The notes: generated from the sequence alone by a model not told the origin. Positions 54,413-63,677 are shown, counted from the stretch's first letter. The stretch: DNA of 64,000 nt from Arthrobacter hankyongi (GCF_022012395.1 NZ_JAKLTQ010000003.1:243017-307016); one strand, 5' to 3'. A program made the numbers and translations.

Positions 54413-57400
54413 TCACGCCTGCCCCTTCCGGCCTTCGGCGAGCACCGAGGCTCGCGCGAGTGTCCTGAGCAGCTTGAGCGCTACAGAGATCGAGTGGACG
54501 TCGGCCGGGTCCTGCCCCGTGACTTCGGCGAACGTGTCCTTGATCCGTATGAGCTGCTCCTGGTATCTCTGCTCCCACTCTGCGATCCGGTCAGCGAAAT
54601 TGGCTCCGTCTTGACCCGACCGAGTTGTCCGGAGTATCGAGATCGTCGTGTCGGCGACGGCCGAGTAGGCGTCGTCTCGGAGTGCGGCCCGGGAGAGGGC
54701 CTCCCACCTGTTCTGGCGTGGAAGATCGGTGATTTTCAGGAGCAGCCTGAGGACGCCGATGCGCTGGTACAGGGAGGAGTAGAGTTCCGCGACACGTTCG
54801 AGGGGCTCGTCGACCTGCTCTGCGATGAGGGAGACGTCCATGAGGGAGAAGCAGATTGCTACTGCTACCGCACGTTCCTTGATGCCCGCGGGAATCCCAA
54901 TCTCGTCCCACCGGGCCGAGAGGTCTTGGGCAAGGTCGATGCCCTCGCCGCGCAGGTACAGCACGCTTCGGTTCGAGCGCAGGTCCATGGCCGGCGCGAT
55001 CCTGTCCAGTGCCTGTTCCACTTGCTGGCCTCGATGGTCATGGGAGACGTACCACCGCGTGCACCGGTCCAGCATCCTTCGCATGTACAGGTCCAGTTCG
55101 ACCGCGGACTCGGCCGGGACGGCGGGCACGAGACCGACCGTCCAGTCCATGACCCAGTGGAGGTCCAGGGCCTCGCGCACGGCAACGAACGCCCTTGCGA
55201 CCGCGGCCGCGGTCGCCGTCGTCTCCTCGATGGCGCGGAAGGGAAAGGTGATTCCGCCGAGGTTGATGATGTCATTTGCGAGGACGCCACAGATGATCTG
55301 TCGGCGCAGCGGGTGCGTATCCAACTCGGGCCCGAATCGTTCCACGATCTTCTGTGGGAAGTAGCCGCGAAGGATCCGGCCGAACCATGGATCGTCCGTG
55401 ACGTCGCTGTCGTTCAGCTCCTTCGCCAGGGCGATCTTCGAATAGGCTGCCAGCACGGAAAGCTCTGGAGCCGTCAGTCCTGCGCCGTTCTGAAGGCGGG
55501 CGTGGAGTTCGTCGGTGGTCGGGAGGTCCTCGAGGCCTCGGTCGAGGTCGGTGGCCTTCTCGAGCCAGTCGATGGCGCGCTCGAACCCCGGGCCCCAGTT
55601 CATGACCAGCGCACGGTCGGTGTGGAGCAGGGTGTTCTGGTGTCGGTTGTCCCTCAGTACCAGAAGGGCAACGTCGTCCTCGAGTGAGTGCAGGAAATCG
55701 GCCCGTTCGCCGGGATCCATCTTGCCTGCGGCGATCATGCGGTCGATGAAGATCTTGATGTTGACCTCATGGTCCGAGCAGTCGACCCCGGCCGAGTTGT
55801 CGATCGCGTCCGTGCTCAGGAGGATTCCGTGTAGGGCGGCCTCGATCCGAGCGCGCTGGGTCAGGCCGAGATTGCCGCCCTCTACAACCGTCCTCGCCCT
55901 TAGCTCGTTGGCGTTGACCCGGACGGCGTCGTTGGCCTTGTCGCCGACGGCGGTGTTGCTCTCTGTCGACGCCTTGATGTACGTACCGATCCCGCCGTTA
56001 TAGATGAGGTCCACAGGGGCGCGCAGGATTGCCTGGATGAGCTCGGGCGGGGTCATCGCCGTCGTCGTCCCCGGGATGCCCAGAGCCTCCTTGGCCTGGG
56101 GCGGGAGGGGAATGGACTTGGCGGTGCGGGAGTGGACGCCGCCGCCCAGGCTTATGAGGTCGGATCTGTAGTCTGCCCAGGAGGAGCGGGGGAGGTCGAA
56201 CAGTCGCCGGCGCTCGGCGAGGGACGCCGACGGATCCGGGTCGGGGTCGAGGAAGATGTGCCGGTGGTCGAACGCGGCCACAAGCCTGATGTGCTCTGAG
56301 AGAAGCATGCCGTTGCCGAACACGTCCCCACTCATGTCGCCAATGCCGACCACCGTGAAGTCTTCGTGTTCGGGGTCGATGCCGAGTTGGTTGAAGTGCT
56401 GTTTGGCGGATTCCCAGGCGCCTCGGGCCGTGATGCCCATCTTCTTGTGGTCGTAGCCGACCGAGCCCCCGGATGCGAACGCGTCGCCGAGCCAGAAGCC
56501 ATACTCCTCGGCGACCGCGTTGGCGATATCGGAAAACGCCGAAGTGCCCTTGTCCGCGGCGACGACGAGATAGTAGTCGTCGTCGTCATCCCTGACCACG
56601 TCCGGTGGCGGGACGATGCTTCCGGCCGGATCCACGTTGTCGGTCACGTCGAGCAGTCCCCGCAGGAAGTCCCTGTAGGCCTCGATGCCCTCGGCGACCC
56701 ATGCCCGCCGGTCCGATTCCGGATTGGGGAGCTGCTTGGGGTAGAAGCCGCCCTTCGCCCCGGTGGGGACGATGACGGCGTTCTTCGCGATCTGGGCCTT
56801 GGCAAGCCCGAGGACCTCGGTGCGGAAGTCCTCACGCCGGTCCGACCATCGGATGCCTCCGCGAGCTAAGGGCCCGAAGCGGACGTGGACCCCCTCGACT
56901 CGAGGCGAATAGACCCACACCTCGAACAATGGACGGGGGTATGGTGCCCCACGAATAGTCCGGGGTCTGACCTTGAAGCTCAGGAACGGGCGACGGCGGT
57001 AGAAGTTGGTTCGCGTCGTCGCCTCGATTAGGTTCAGGAACGCCCGAAGGAGGCGGTCGGCGTCCAACGAGTCGACGGCGTCGATCGCCCTGGCGACGTC
57101 GGCCCGCGCGTCGGCCGTCTGCCGGAGCCGCTCCGCGATTCCAAGGCCGGGGTGAAATCGGGAAACGAAGAGGTTCAGGAGGGCACGAGTCGCCATGGCG
57201 TTGGCCAACAGGACGTCTGCGATGAAGTCGTAGGAATTCGTCATTCCCAGCTGCAGCAGGTATTTGGTGTAGGCGCGCAGAATGGCGACGCGGCGCCATT
57301 CGATACCCTCCTGGAGGACGAGCGCGTCGAATCGGTCCGACTCTGCCTCCCCGCGTGTGACGGCTGCGAAGGCTTCCATCATGAGGGACTGGGTGCTGTC

Positions 57401-57937
57401 AGGATCGACGCCAGCGGGGTACTTCACGCCCAAGTCGTACAGGTACAGCCGGCGGTCCTGCCCACGCAGAAGCTCGAAGGGGCGCTCGGTCTGGATTTCT
57501 ACACCGAGGTTCTGGAAGACCGGCAGGATTCGCGCGAGACTGCCGGGCATTGTGAGGTAAAGACGGATCCTCGCTTCCGGGACCGCGAGGGAACCCGCCG
57601 AGACGGTCAGCAGGGGACTGTCCACAGGCCTCCCCCCGGCGCCGTCGAGATCGAACTGCTCGAACCTTTCGATGTCCTTCGCGGCGTCATCCACATCAAA
57701 GTCAGCCCGATAGCTCGCAGGGAATGAATCGGACCAAAGGGCAGACAGCCCGGCCCCGCGTGTGGGGGAGAAGCATCTGCGAATGGTCTGGTCCAAGGCC
57801 TCAGCCCACGTCCTGGATGGATCCGCGGCGTTCGGGTCGAGCCTGCTCTCCTCGTTTGCTTCAAGGTGCTCTGCCCTGGGTGCCGGGACGACGTGGTCTC
57901 TCCCTTCGGGCCGGATCGGGCCAGTCCGACTTGCCAT
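54413..57937 (-). CDS. Large NAD-dependent glutamate dehydrogenase, N-terminally short
   Basis: A 1174-residue member of the large NAD-GDH family, which interconverts glutamate and 2-oxoglutarate. RFGPLARGGIRWSDRREDFR, IVPTGAKGGFYPKQL, GGSVGYDHKKMGITARGAWE and VVGIGDMSGDVFGNGMLLSE are all intact. The usual length is about 1600; the N-terminal 400 or so residues (ACT-like regulatory region) are missing and the DNA upstream is unrelated. It may be truncated but catalytically complete, or a pseudogene. Confidence 0.85.
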   Translation of the reverse strand: MASRTGPIRPEGRDHVVPAPRAEHLEANEESRLDPNAADPSRTWAEALDQTIRRCFSPTRGAGLSALWSDSFPASYRADFDVDDAAKDIERFEQFDLDGAGGRPVDSPLLTVSAGSLAVPEARIRLYLTMPGSLARILPVFQNLGVEIQTERPFELLRGQDRRLYLYDLGVKYPAGVDPDSTQSLMMEAFAAVTRGEAESDRFDALVLQEGIEWRRVAILRAYTKYLLQLGMTNSYDFIADVLLANAMATRALLNLFVSRFHPGLGIAERLRQTADARADVARAIDAVDSLDADRLLRAFLNLIEATTRTNFYRRRPFLSFKVRPRTIRGAPYPRPLFEVWVYSPRVEGVHVRFGPLARGGIRWSDRREDFRTEVLGLAKAQIAKNAVIVPTGAKGGFYPKQLPNPESDRRAWVAEGIEAYRDFLRGLLDVTDNVDPAGSIVPPPDVVRDDDDDYYLVVAADKGTSAFSDIANAVAEEYGFWLGDAFASGGSVGYDHKKMGITARGAWESAKQHFNQLGIDPEHEDFTVVGIGDMSGDVFGNGMLLSEHIRLVAAFDHRHIFLDPDPDPSASLAERRRLFDLPRSSWADYRSDLISLGGGVHSRTAKSIPLPPQAKEALGIPGTTTAMTPPELIQAILRAPVDLIYNGGIGTYIKASTESNTAVGDKANDAVRVNANELRARTVVEGGNLGLTQRARIEAALHGILLSTDAIDNSAGVDCSDHEVNIKIFIDRMIAAGKMDPGERADFLHSLEDDVALLVLRDNRHQNTLLHTDRALVMNWGPGFERAIDWLEKATDLDRGLEDLPTTDELHARLQNGAGLTAPELSVLAAYSKIALAKELNDSDVTDDPWFGRILRGYFPQKIVERFGPELDTHPLRRQIICGVLANDIINLGGITFPFRAIEETTATAAAVARAFVAVREALDLHWVMDWTVGLVPAVPAESAVELDLYMRRMLDRCTRWYVSHDHRGQQVEQALDRIAPAMDLRSNRSVLYLRGEGIDLAQDLSARWDEIGIPAGIKERAVAVAICFSLMDVSLIAEQVDEPLERVAELYSSLYQRIGVLRLLLKITDLPRQNRWEALSRAALRDDAYSAVADTTISILRTTRSGQDGANFADRIAEWEQRYQEQLIRIKDTFAEVTGQDPADVHSISVALKLLRTLARASVLAEGRKGQA

Positions 57938-58153
57938 CGCCTCACGCCTTCCGGATGTGGACCGCTACACGACGTTGCATCTCACGCCACCGAATTCATG
58001 ATCCACAAGCCGTGTCCCGGTGTCCAGTGCGCGACTTGACTCATCAAAGGTGCTCGCGAAACGGGGCGCGTGCCTCATCTGGGATCTGGTCGCGAAATGC
58101 CGGGCTCGGCGTCGGCCCTCGCATGTGCTGGCGGTATGGGATCGGAGCTGTCG
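57938..58153. other. Gap upstream of the truncated dehydrogenase
   Basis: No gene or clear repeat is seen. This is where the missing N-terminal coding part of the dehydrogenase would be expected. Confidence 0.4.
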
Positions 58154-58237
58154 ATGGCGGCAAGGCGTGAGATCACGAAGAAGTACACGCGCGAGTACGA
58201 GTACGGGGCGGCGTCGAAGAAGGAGCGGGGGCGGATG
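58154..58237 (+). pseudogene. Transposase N-terminal fragment
   Basis: From ATG 58154 the frame reads ARREITKKYTREYEYGAASK then KERGRM, similar to the N-terminus of IS481/integrase-core transposases (ITKKYAREYxxASKKxKGRM type). The match stops where the aldo/keto reductase remnant begins. Confidence 0.5.
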
Positions 58238-59015
58238 AGAACGGTTCGTCCCGACGCAATCTCGACCGCGCGCTGAGCGCGTCGCTGCGCCGGCTTGGTC
58301 GCGAAAAGGTTGACCTGTACCAGCTGCACGGCTGGGATCTGCTGACCCCTATCGAGGAGACCCTACGCTTCCTGGACGACGCCGCGCGCGTCGGCAAGAT
58401 CAACCACATCGGCTTATCGAACTTCACCGGATGGCAGCTCCAGCTCACCCTCGACACGGCGAGGCGATGGGCTTCCAAGGGCCAGCCACGCTGCAACCGC
58501 AGTACAGCCTCGTCGACCGCGAGATCGAATACGAGATCGTCCCGGCAGCCCTGCACAACAACATCGGCCTGCTGCCCTGGTCGCCGCTGGCGGCAGGATT
58601 CCTCAGCGGCAAGTACAACAAGGGCGAGAAGGCAAGCAGGGACACCCGCGCCGGCGGGGGCAACCCGATGAACGATCAAATCTTCGGCGACCTCGCCGGG
58701 AAAGATCAGAACTGGGCCACTCTCGACGCCGTCCGCGACATCGCGACGACCAACGACGTCACCCCGGCACAGGTCGCGGTGAGCTGGGCCGCGAACCGCC
58801 CTGGAATCACAGCTCCGATCATCGGCGCGAAGACACTCAAGCAGCTCGAGCAAAACCTCGTCGCCGGCGAGCTCGTGCTTAGCGAAGCGGACACGGCGCG
58901 ACTGAACGAAGTCAGCACACCCACACCGAACGACTACCCCTACGGTCCGTTCGGAGTGAAGCAGCGCGATCGCTACATCGATTCCAGCGACCAGGCGATC
59001 GGCGAACTCTTCTAA
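58238..59015 (+). pseudogene. Aldo/keto reductase, truncated and frameshifted
   Basis: RNLDRALSASLRRLGREKVD and INHIGLSNFTGWQLQLTLDT are in one frame up to about 58455; LQPQYSLVDREIEYEIVPAA through ELVLSEADTARLNEVS to the stop at 59013-59015 is in a second. The first third of the protein, including the catalytic tyrosine region, is missing. Inactive. Confidence 0.85.
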
Positions 59016-59043
59016 ATACGCCGCATACGAAAGTGGAGCAAAG

Positions 59044-59088
59044 GTTATTCCGTGACGGAATGTGGTGGAGTTTAGGTTCAATGTCTGA
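59044..59088 (+). repeat. RFNV junction repeat, copy D
   Basis: Reads VIP-stop-RNVVEFRFNV-stop (TGA), like copy B in having an in-frame TGA. It begins 28 bases after the aldo/keto reductase remnant and its end overlaps phnA-like copy 3. Confidence 0.85.
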
Positions 59089-59437
59089 TGGTCTGCCGGC
59101 TTGCCCGGAGTGCCACGAGTCGTTCACCTATGAGCAGGGCGCCTTGTTGGTGTGCCCGATGTGCGGCCACGAATGGTCAAAAGACTCGGCCGAGACCACG
59201 CCCGAGACCGCTTTGATCAAGGATGCCGTTGGCAATGTGCTCGCCGATGGTGACATCGTCACGATCGTCAAGGACCTCAAGGTCAAGGGCGCCGGTGGCG
59301 GTGTCGTGAAGGTCGGCACGAAGGTGCGCGGCATCCGACTCATTGGGGACGGCGTGGGCGATCACGACATTGATGCGACCGTTCCCGGGTTTGGGCGGCT
59401 GCAACTGAAGTCCGGCGTGGTGAAGAAGGTCCTCTGA
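59081..59437 (+). CDS. PhnA/YjdM-like zinc-ribbon protein, copy 3
   Basis: A 118-residue protein differing from copy 2 by Ser for Thr in WSKDSAETT. Same overlap with the junction repeat and same downstream stem-loop (59554-59570). Confidence 0.9.
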   Translation: MSDGLPACPECHESFTYEQGALLVCPMCGHEWSKDSAETTPETALIKDAVGNVLADGDIVTIVKDLKVKGAGGGVVKVGTKVRGIRLIGDGVGDHDIDATVPGFGRLQLKSGVVKKVL

Positions 59438-59657
59438 CCTGCGGCCATTGCCCATGGATAGGGGTTTCGTCGTCGACGAGCCTGTTCACAGCTGGATCAT
59501 CGAAGACGAATCGATGCTTCGTCCGCTGCGCCATCTGTGGCCGGGCCTCGGCGCCGCCAACCTTTGGCGGGAACGCGGTACGCCGCCCTGACCCGTAGGG
59601 ATGAAGTTGTCCTGAGATTTCGTATCGTGGCTGACTCCAGCGCAGGCAGGTTCTTTT

Positions 59658-60107
59658 TTAGCCGGACTGCTTGCGCAGCGCTGCCCAGGCTTGGAAACCG
59701 CCGATAAGGTCGGTCGCACGGGTCAGCCCCAGCCGTTGCAGGGTGTGTGCAGCGAGGCTGGAGCTGTAGCCCTCATTGCAGACGACCACGATCCGCCGGG
59801 CGGGGTCGCCGGCGATCGGGAGCCGGTGCGGGCTGGAAGGATCGAGCCGCCACTCGAGAACGTTTCGGTCAATGACGACCGCTCCGGGAAGATCACCGTC
59901 GCGGTCTCGCTGATCGACCGGCCGGGTGTCAACAACCAGGGCGCCCGCTGCCATCTCCCGCTCAAGATCCGAAGCGTGAACACGCTCGAGCCCGATGCGG
60001 CTCTCAAGTAGCAATTGGTTGATCGTCAGAGTCCCGGGGGAACCGCCGGGATCCAGGCTGCGTGGGCAGGTCGCGGCGCCGTCGGCGGGGATGTGACACT
60101 GCTTCAC
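59658..60107 (-). CDS. Rhodanese-like protein, copy 2
   Basis: A 149-residue protein nearly identical to copy 1, with differences such as HIP for HIS near the N-terminus and LLLES for LLLQS. The catalytic CNEGYSS loop is kept. Confidence 0.88.
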   Translation of the reverse strand: MKQCHIPADGAATCPRSLDPGGSPGTLTINQLLLESRIGLERVHASDLEREMAAGALVVDTRPVDQRDRDGDLPGAVVIDRNVLEWRLDPSSPHRLPIAGDPARRIVVVCNEGYSSSLAAHTLQRLGLTRATDLIGGFQAWAALRKQSG

Positions 60108-60316
60108 CGTTTTCCTCGCTTTGCCTGCTGATCGGTCGGTCGTTCCACCATGAAGCGAAATGATGAGCTACTTTGGTCGTCAATTTCAAGGGTATGGAGG
60201 GAGCCGGGTCAACGGGAGATGCGATCGAGACTCCAGGTTGGGCACCACCACCTAGGGCTATTTAGTGACTCCATTACCCCGGAAACCCTTCGCGTAACCA
60301 TGCGCGGAGGTAAGAC

Positions 60317-60364
60317 GTTATTCGGTTACGGAACGTGGTGGTGGAGTTCCGCTTCAACGTATAG
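60317..60364 (+). repeat. RFNV junction repeat, copy E
   Basis: Reads VIRLRN-VVV-EFRFNV-stop (TAG) with one extra Val codon. The frame is closed by TAA two codons upstream. The following 105 bases match those after copy B. With its flanks it fills the 380-base gap between the rhodanese and SCO1664-like genes. Confidence 0.85.
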
Positions 60365-60470
60365 TTCCTGACCCCGGAGACCTATTGCGATGGCCGCTCA
60401 GAGCACATGTTCTTGGCGGCTATGCGCTTTTACGGCCACCCGTTGCCACGTCGAAATGATGCCGGCCGCA
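60365..60470. repeat. Post-repeat tail with stem-loop, shared with copy B
   Basis: Similar to 49519-49620, including the GATGGCCGCT and TTGGCGGC arms of the stem with one mismatch. Confidence 0.65.
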
Positions 60471-60487
60471 TTTTGCTTAATAACGAA

Positions 60488-61255
60488 TTAGAACAGCGGC
60501 CAGGGCACCGCAGGCATCTCACCGCTCGGAGGCGGAAACCGCCCTGCCAAGCGCAACCGGGCGCAGCGAGCGGCGAGCGATGCGATTTCTTCGGCGCTGA
60601 GCAAGTCCGCCAGGTTTCTGCCCAGCCCGCCGTGCAGTCCTTCGCTGACACGGTCTATGCCGTCGCGTTCCTCGGCGGTTAAAACGTCTCCCAGCCATCC
60701 CCACAGCACCGTGCGCAGCTTGTTGTCGCGGTGAAAGGTCAGCCCATGGTCCACGCCGTGCCGGTGTCCGTCCGTCATGGCAAGAATGTGGTCGCCTTTG
60801 CGGTCGGCGTTGTTGACGATGATGTCGAACACCGCCATGCGTCTGAGCGCCGGCGAGTCTTCGTGAACGAGGGCGACCATCCGGCCGTTCTCATCTCGTC
60901 CCTTGAGAACGTGTTTCCAGCCCGTCTCCGGCACCTGGTCCGCCGCTACCAGGTTCACTGCGCTTTGGGCGGGGTCTTGCTCCTGCCAGAGCTGCACCAT
61001 TCCTTTGCCCATCGGACCATCGCGCAGCCAGGTCTGCGGTACGACGTCCCAGCCGAAGGCCTGCGAGACCAGGTAGGCGGCCACCTCCCGGTGAGCCAGG
61101 GTGCCGTGGGGAAAATCCCACAGCGGACTTTCGCCTGCTATCGGCTTATAGACGACCACCACGTCGCCGATGCTGCCCAGAAATGTCGCGTTTGAAGCCG
61201 TCGTGATGCGGCCGGTGAGCGTCAGCTCGGCGGTCACCAGGTCCGTCGCTGGCAT
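60488..61255 (-). CDS. SCO1664 family protein (PI3/4-kinase-like fold)
   Basis: A 255-residue protein from ATG 61255. VVVYKPIAGESPLWDFPHGT is the nucleotide-binding part, FDIIVNNADRKGDHIL the catalytic loop, and DHGLTFH the metal site, as in HipA/PI3K-like actinobacterial proteins. It overlaps the DUF3090 gene by one base. The usual downstream gene mshC is absent here. Confidence 0.85.
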   Translation of the reverse strand: MPATDLVTAELTLTGRITTASNATFLGSIGDVVVVYKPIAGESPLWDFPHGTLAHREVAAYLVSQAFGWDVVPQTWLRDGPMGKGMVQLWQEQDPAQSAVNLVAADQVPETGWKHVLKGRDENGRMVALVHEDSPALRRMAVFDIIVNNADRKGDHILAMTDGHRHGVDHGLTFHRDNKLRTVLWGWLGDVLTAEERDGIDRVSEGLHGGLGRNLADLLSAEEIASLAARCARLRLAGRFPPPSGEMPAVPWPLF

Positions 61256-61806
61256 CAGGCCTCGGGAAGGGTGCAGATGTGTCCGTCGGCGTCTATGGGG
61301 TAACCGCAGAGCGGGCACGTCGGACGTCCGGCGCCCACGATCTCACGGGTGCGCTTGGCGAATGCGCGGGCGGTGCCGACCGGCATTCGCACCAGCAGCA
61401 TTTCGGCCGCGTTAGCCCCGCCCTCATCAAGCGATTCGTCGTCGTCGGCATCGACATCGGTGATGGCGTAGGCCTCTATCACGATCTGCGCCGTCGTCGG
61501 GTCCCAACCTAAGCTCATGGAGCCGGTGCGAAACTGCTCCTGAACTGCCTCGAGCTGGCCATTGTCGACAAGTTCAATGGGAGTACTCGTGGGAACGCTG
61601 AAGGGGTTGCCCTCGACGGTGATGAGCTGGTCGAGAATTTCGTCGATCTTCTCCGCGAGCAGAGCCGACTGCTGCTTCTCCAGGGCAATACTCACGATCT
61701 GCGTCCCCGCACGCACCTGCAGATAGAACGTACGCGCCCCCGGAAGGCCAATGGTGCCAACGACGACCCGATCAGGCCAGGCAAACTCGTGAACACGTGT
61801 AGGCAT
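61255..61806 (-). CDS. DUF3090 family protein
   Basis: A 183-residue protein. VVGTIGLPGARTFYLQVRAG and VALEKQQSALLAEKIDEIL-like sequence open the family domain; RAFAKRTREIVGAGRPTCPL followed by CGYPIDADGHIC gives a C-terminal zinc site. Conserved in actinobacteria between MSMEG_4193-type phosphatases and SCO1664-type proteins; function unknown. Confidence 0.9.
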   Translation of the reverse strand: MPTRVHEFAWPDRVVVGTIGLPGARTFYLQVRAGTQIVSIALEKQQSALLAEKIDEILDQLITVEGNPFSVPTSTPIELVDNGQLEAVQEQFRTGSMSLGWDPTTAQIVIEAYAITDVDADDDESLDEGGANAAEMLLVRMPVGTARAFAKRTREIVGAGRPTCPLCGYPIDADGHICTLPEA

Positions 61807-61830
61807 GTCAGTATTTTAGGCGCATGAGGT

Positions 61831-62523
61831 TCAGGGCGCCTGCTGCCCCGCACCGCCGCCCACCGGCGCATCGGCAGAGCGGATGCCGTTCGACAGCCAC
61901 GACAGATCACCGGCGTCGGTGTTGGTCGCGTAGACGCTTGGTCGACTAACGCCGTAGCGCACGATCGATACGGACCCTGGGCCCACGTTGATACGCTGGA
62001 ACAGGTCAAGGTGCATGCCAAGCGCGTCGGCAAGGATTGACTTGATGATGTCACCGTGGCTCACCGCCACCCACACGGCCCCTGGCCCGTACTCCGTCTC
62101 GAAGGCTGCATCGTGGCGTCGAATCGCTGCCACCGACCGAGCCTGCATCGAGGCCAGGGATTCACCGCCGGGAAAGACGACGGCGGACGGTTGTGACTGC
62201 ACAACCGGCCACAAATCCTCGGTCGCGAGATCACTGATCGTGCGGCCCTGCCACTCGCCGTAATCGCACTCGGTGAGATCGAGATCGATCGGCGCGTACG
62301 GCAAGCCAGCCTGGCGATCGAGGATGAACTGGGCAGTCTGCCGACAACGTTCCAGAGGGCTCGACACCACCCCGACTACGGGCACGGCCGCGAGCCGGTC
62401 TCCGGTCAAGGCCGCCTGGTCGCGCCCGATCTGGTCCAGGCAGACGCCGGCGGCCCGGCCGGCGAGCAGTCCAGTGGCATTGGCTGTGGTGCGGCCGTGC
62501 CGCACGAGAATGACTGTCGCCAT
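61831..62523 (-). CDS. Histidine phosphatase, MSMEG_4193 family
   Basis: A 230-residue protein. VILVRHGRTTANATG carries the catalytic RHG, SSPLERCRQTAQFIL, DLTECDYGEWQGRTI and VAVSHGDIIKSILADALG complete the active site. First gene of the three-gene unit with DUF3090 and SCO1664. ATG 62523 is preferred to GTG 62529. Confidence 0.9.
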   Translation of the reverse strand: MATVILVRHGRTTANATGLLAGRAAGVCLDQIGRDQAALTGDRLAAVPVVGVVSSPLERCRQTAQFILDRQAGLPYAPIDLDLTECDYGEWQGRTISDLATEDLWPVVQSQPSAVVFPGGESLASMQARSVAAIRRHDAAFETEYGPGAVWVAVSHGDIIKSILADALGMHLDLFQRINVGPGSVSIVRYGVSRPSVYATNTDAGDLSWLSNGIRSADAPVGGGAGQQAP

Positions 62524-62777
62524 CCACACAGCCTAACCACCCGCTCGATGGCGGTGCGAACCGCACAGGATCGCGCGCAGAACAGGCAAATAAAGCATTC
62601 TTGGATGGACAAACCAACGTGAGGTCTGCGTCCACATCGAACTGTGGACAAAGTTTGACTGGGTGTGTACCTATTGAAGGGCCGAGCACCAGACGGCGTG
62701 CTTACCGAATCCATCGGTGAGTTCTAGTTCCCACGGCTTCGGGCACATCCACCATCCACGCGCAGACGCTGGAGACA

Positions 62778-62968
62778 CGCTGAAGCTCTTGCTTACCTCA
62801 GTCGGCGTGACGAACCCGAACATCCACTCTGCGCTTGCGCAGCTTCTCGACAGGCCGGTCGCCCAGTGCCGCGCCCTGGTCGTCCCGACAGCGCAGTGGG
62901 GTCACCCGATCTGCGGACCGGCATCGGTGCGGGGCCTCCTGGCCGCCGAGCACGACTTCCGTCATTAG
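62778..62968 (+). pseudogene. Peptidase S51 (peptidase E-like) N-terminal fragment
   Basis: KLLLTSVGVTNPNIHSALAQ and ALVVPTAQWGHPICGPASV match the start of S51 peptidases. The initiator appears as CTG (62779-62781) and the sequence ends after about 60 residues, before the catalytic serine. The 255 bases upstream (62524-62778) hold only the promoter region of the phosphatase. Confidence 0.65.
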
Positions 62969-63057
62969 TCCGGCCTGGGCTGGGCGTCGCTCGGCGTTCG
63001 CACACATCGTCCACTCAACCACCGCCCGGTGCGTGTTCCCGAGAGCAAACGTGGGAC

Positions 63058-63135
63058 ATGCCGGATGGGACTGTCGTGCGGCAAGCAGAGGTTATTGCAC
63101 GACGGAACGTGGTGGAGTTCCGGTTTAACGTCTGA
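63058..63135 (+). repeat. RFNV junction repeat, copy F, as a 25-codon frame
   Basis: ATG 63058 opens a frame MPDGTVVRQAEVIA-RRNVVEFRFNV-stop (TGA). The core repeat is 63091-63135. GTGGGA precedes the ATG weakly. It lies downstream of, and convergent with, arfB. Confidence 0.75.
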
Positions 63136-63168
63136 GCGAGAGCCCGGCGATCCGCGCAAGCAGGCAGG

Positions 63169-63609
63169 TCATTCGGGCCATGGGGGCCTGCGGTTGCGCT
63201 TGGTATCGGAGCGCCTACGTTTTCCTTCGAGCCGACGACGTCGCGAGCCACTCGTGGGCCGGCTTGATCGCCGGACGACGGGTGGAACTACTGCATCTCG
63301 CAGGACTGCGGCGAGGCGTTGCCTCGCCGCAGTCCTATTAAGCCGCTGGGAGCGGTGCTCGGAGGCGCTGATGGTAAGCACCATGCCCGAGATTCTCTCG
63401 GCGAGCCGGTCGAGGGCGCGTTCGCGTTGGACCTCGCTCAGCGCTGTTGTCGTGCCTAGATCGAGACTGAGTTGCACACGTGAGTCGGCGGTGTTGACGC
63501 TCTGACCGCCAGGACCGGAAGCTCGGGAGAACTGCTCGACCAACTCTCCCGCCGGTATCCGGAGGCCGCGGGGCGCGCCGGGTCCCGGGGGCACATGCAG
63601 GTCGTCCAT
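63169..63609 (-). CDS. arfB: Alternative ribosome-rescue factor ArfB (peptidyl-tRNA hydrolase)
   Basis: A 146-residue protein from ATG 63609. SRASGPGGQSVNTADSRVQL holds the GGQ motif that releases the nascent chain on stalled ribosomes, and the C-terminal tail is basic (RRRRLEGKRRRSDTKRNRRP), as needed to enter the empty mRNA channel. It is bracketed by junction repeats F and G. Confidence 0.92.
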   Translation of the reverse strand: MDDLHVPPGPGAPRGLRIPAGELVEQFSRASGPGGQSVNTADSRVQLSLDLGTTTALSEVQRERALDRLAERISGMVLTISASEHRSQRLNRTAARQRLAAVLRDAVVPPVVRRSSRPTSGSRRRRLEGKRRRSDTKRNRRPPWPE

Positions 63610-63677
63610 ACGATTATTGTCCCGCAACTCCGACGCGGGTGCCGCGATCAGTACCGGTCGGAAGCAGCCAAGGCTAG

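Larger units (their letters stand above)
59042..60252. repeat. 1.2-kb duplicated block (phnA-like + rhodanese), copy 2
   Basis: Almost identical to 47352-48560. The match ends at GGGCACCACCA, after which this copy continues into unrelated DNA leading to junction repeat E. Confidence 0.85.

Noticed and set aside
58173..59081. A 302-codon frame antisense to the aldo/keto reductase remnant
   Set aside because: It begins inside a junction repeat and mirrors a recognisable reductase sequence on the other strand.
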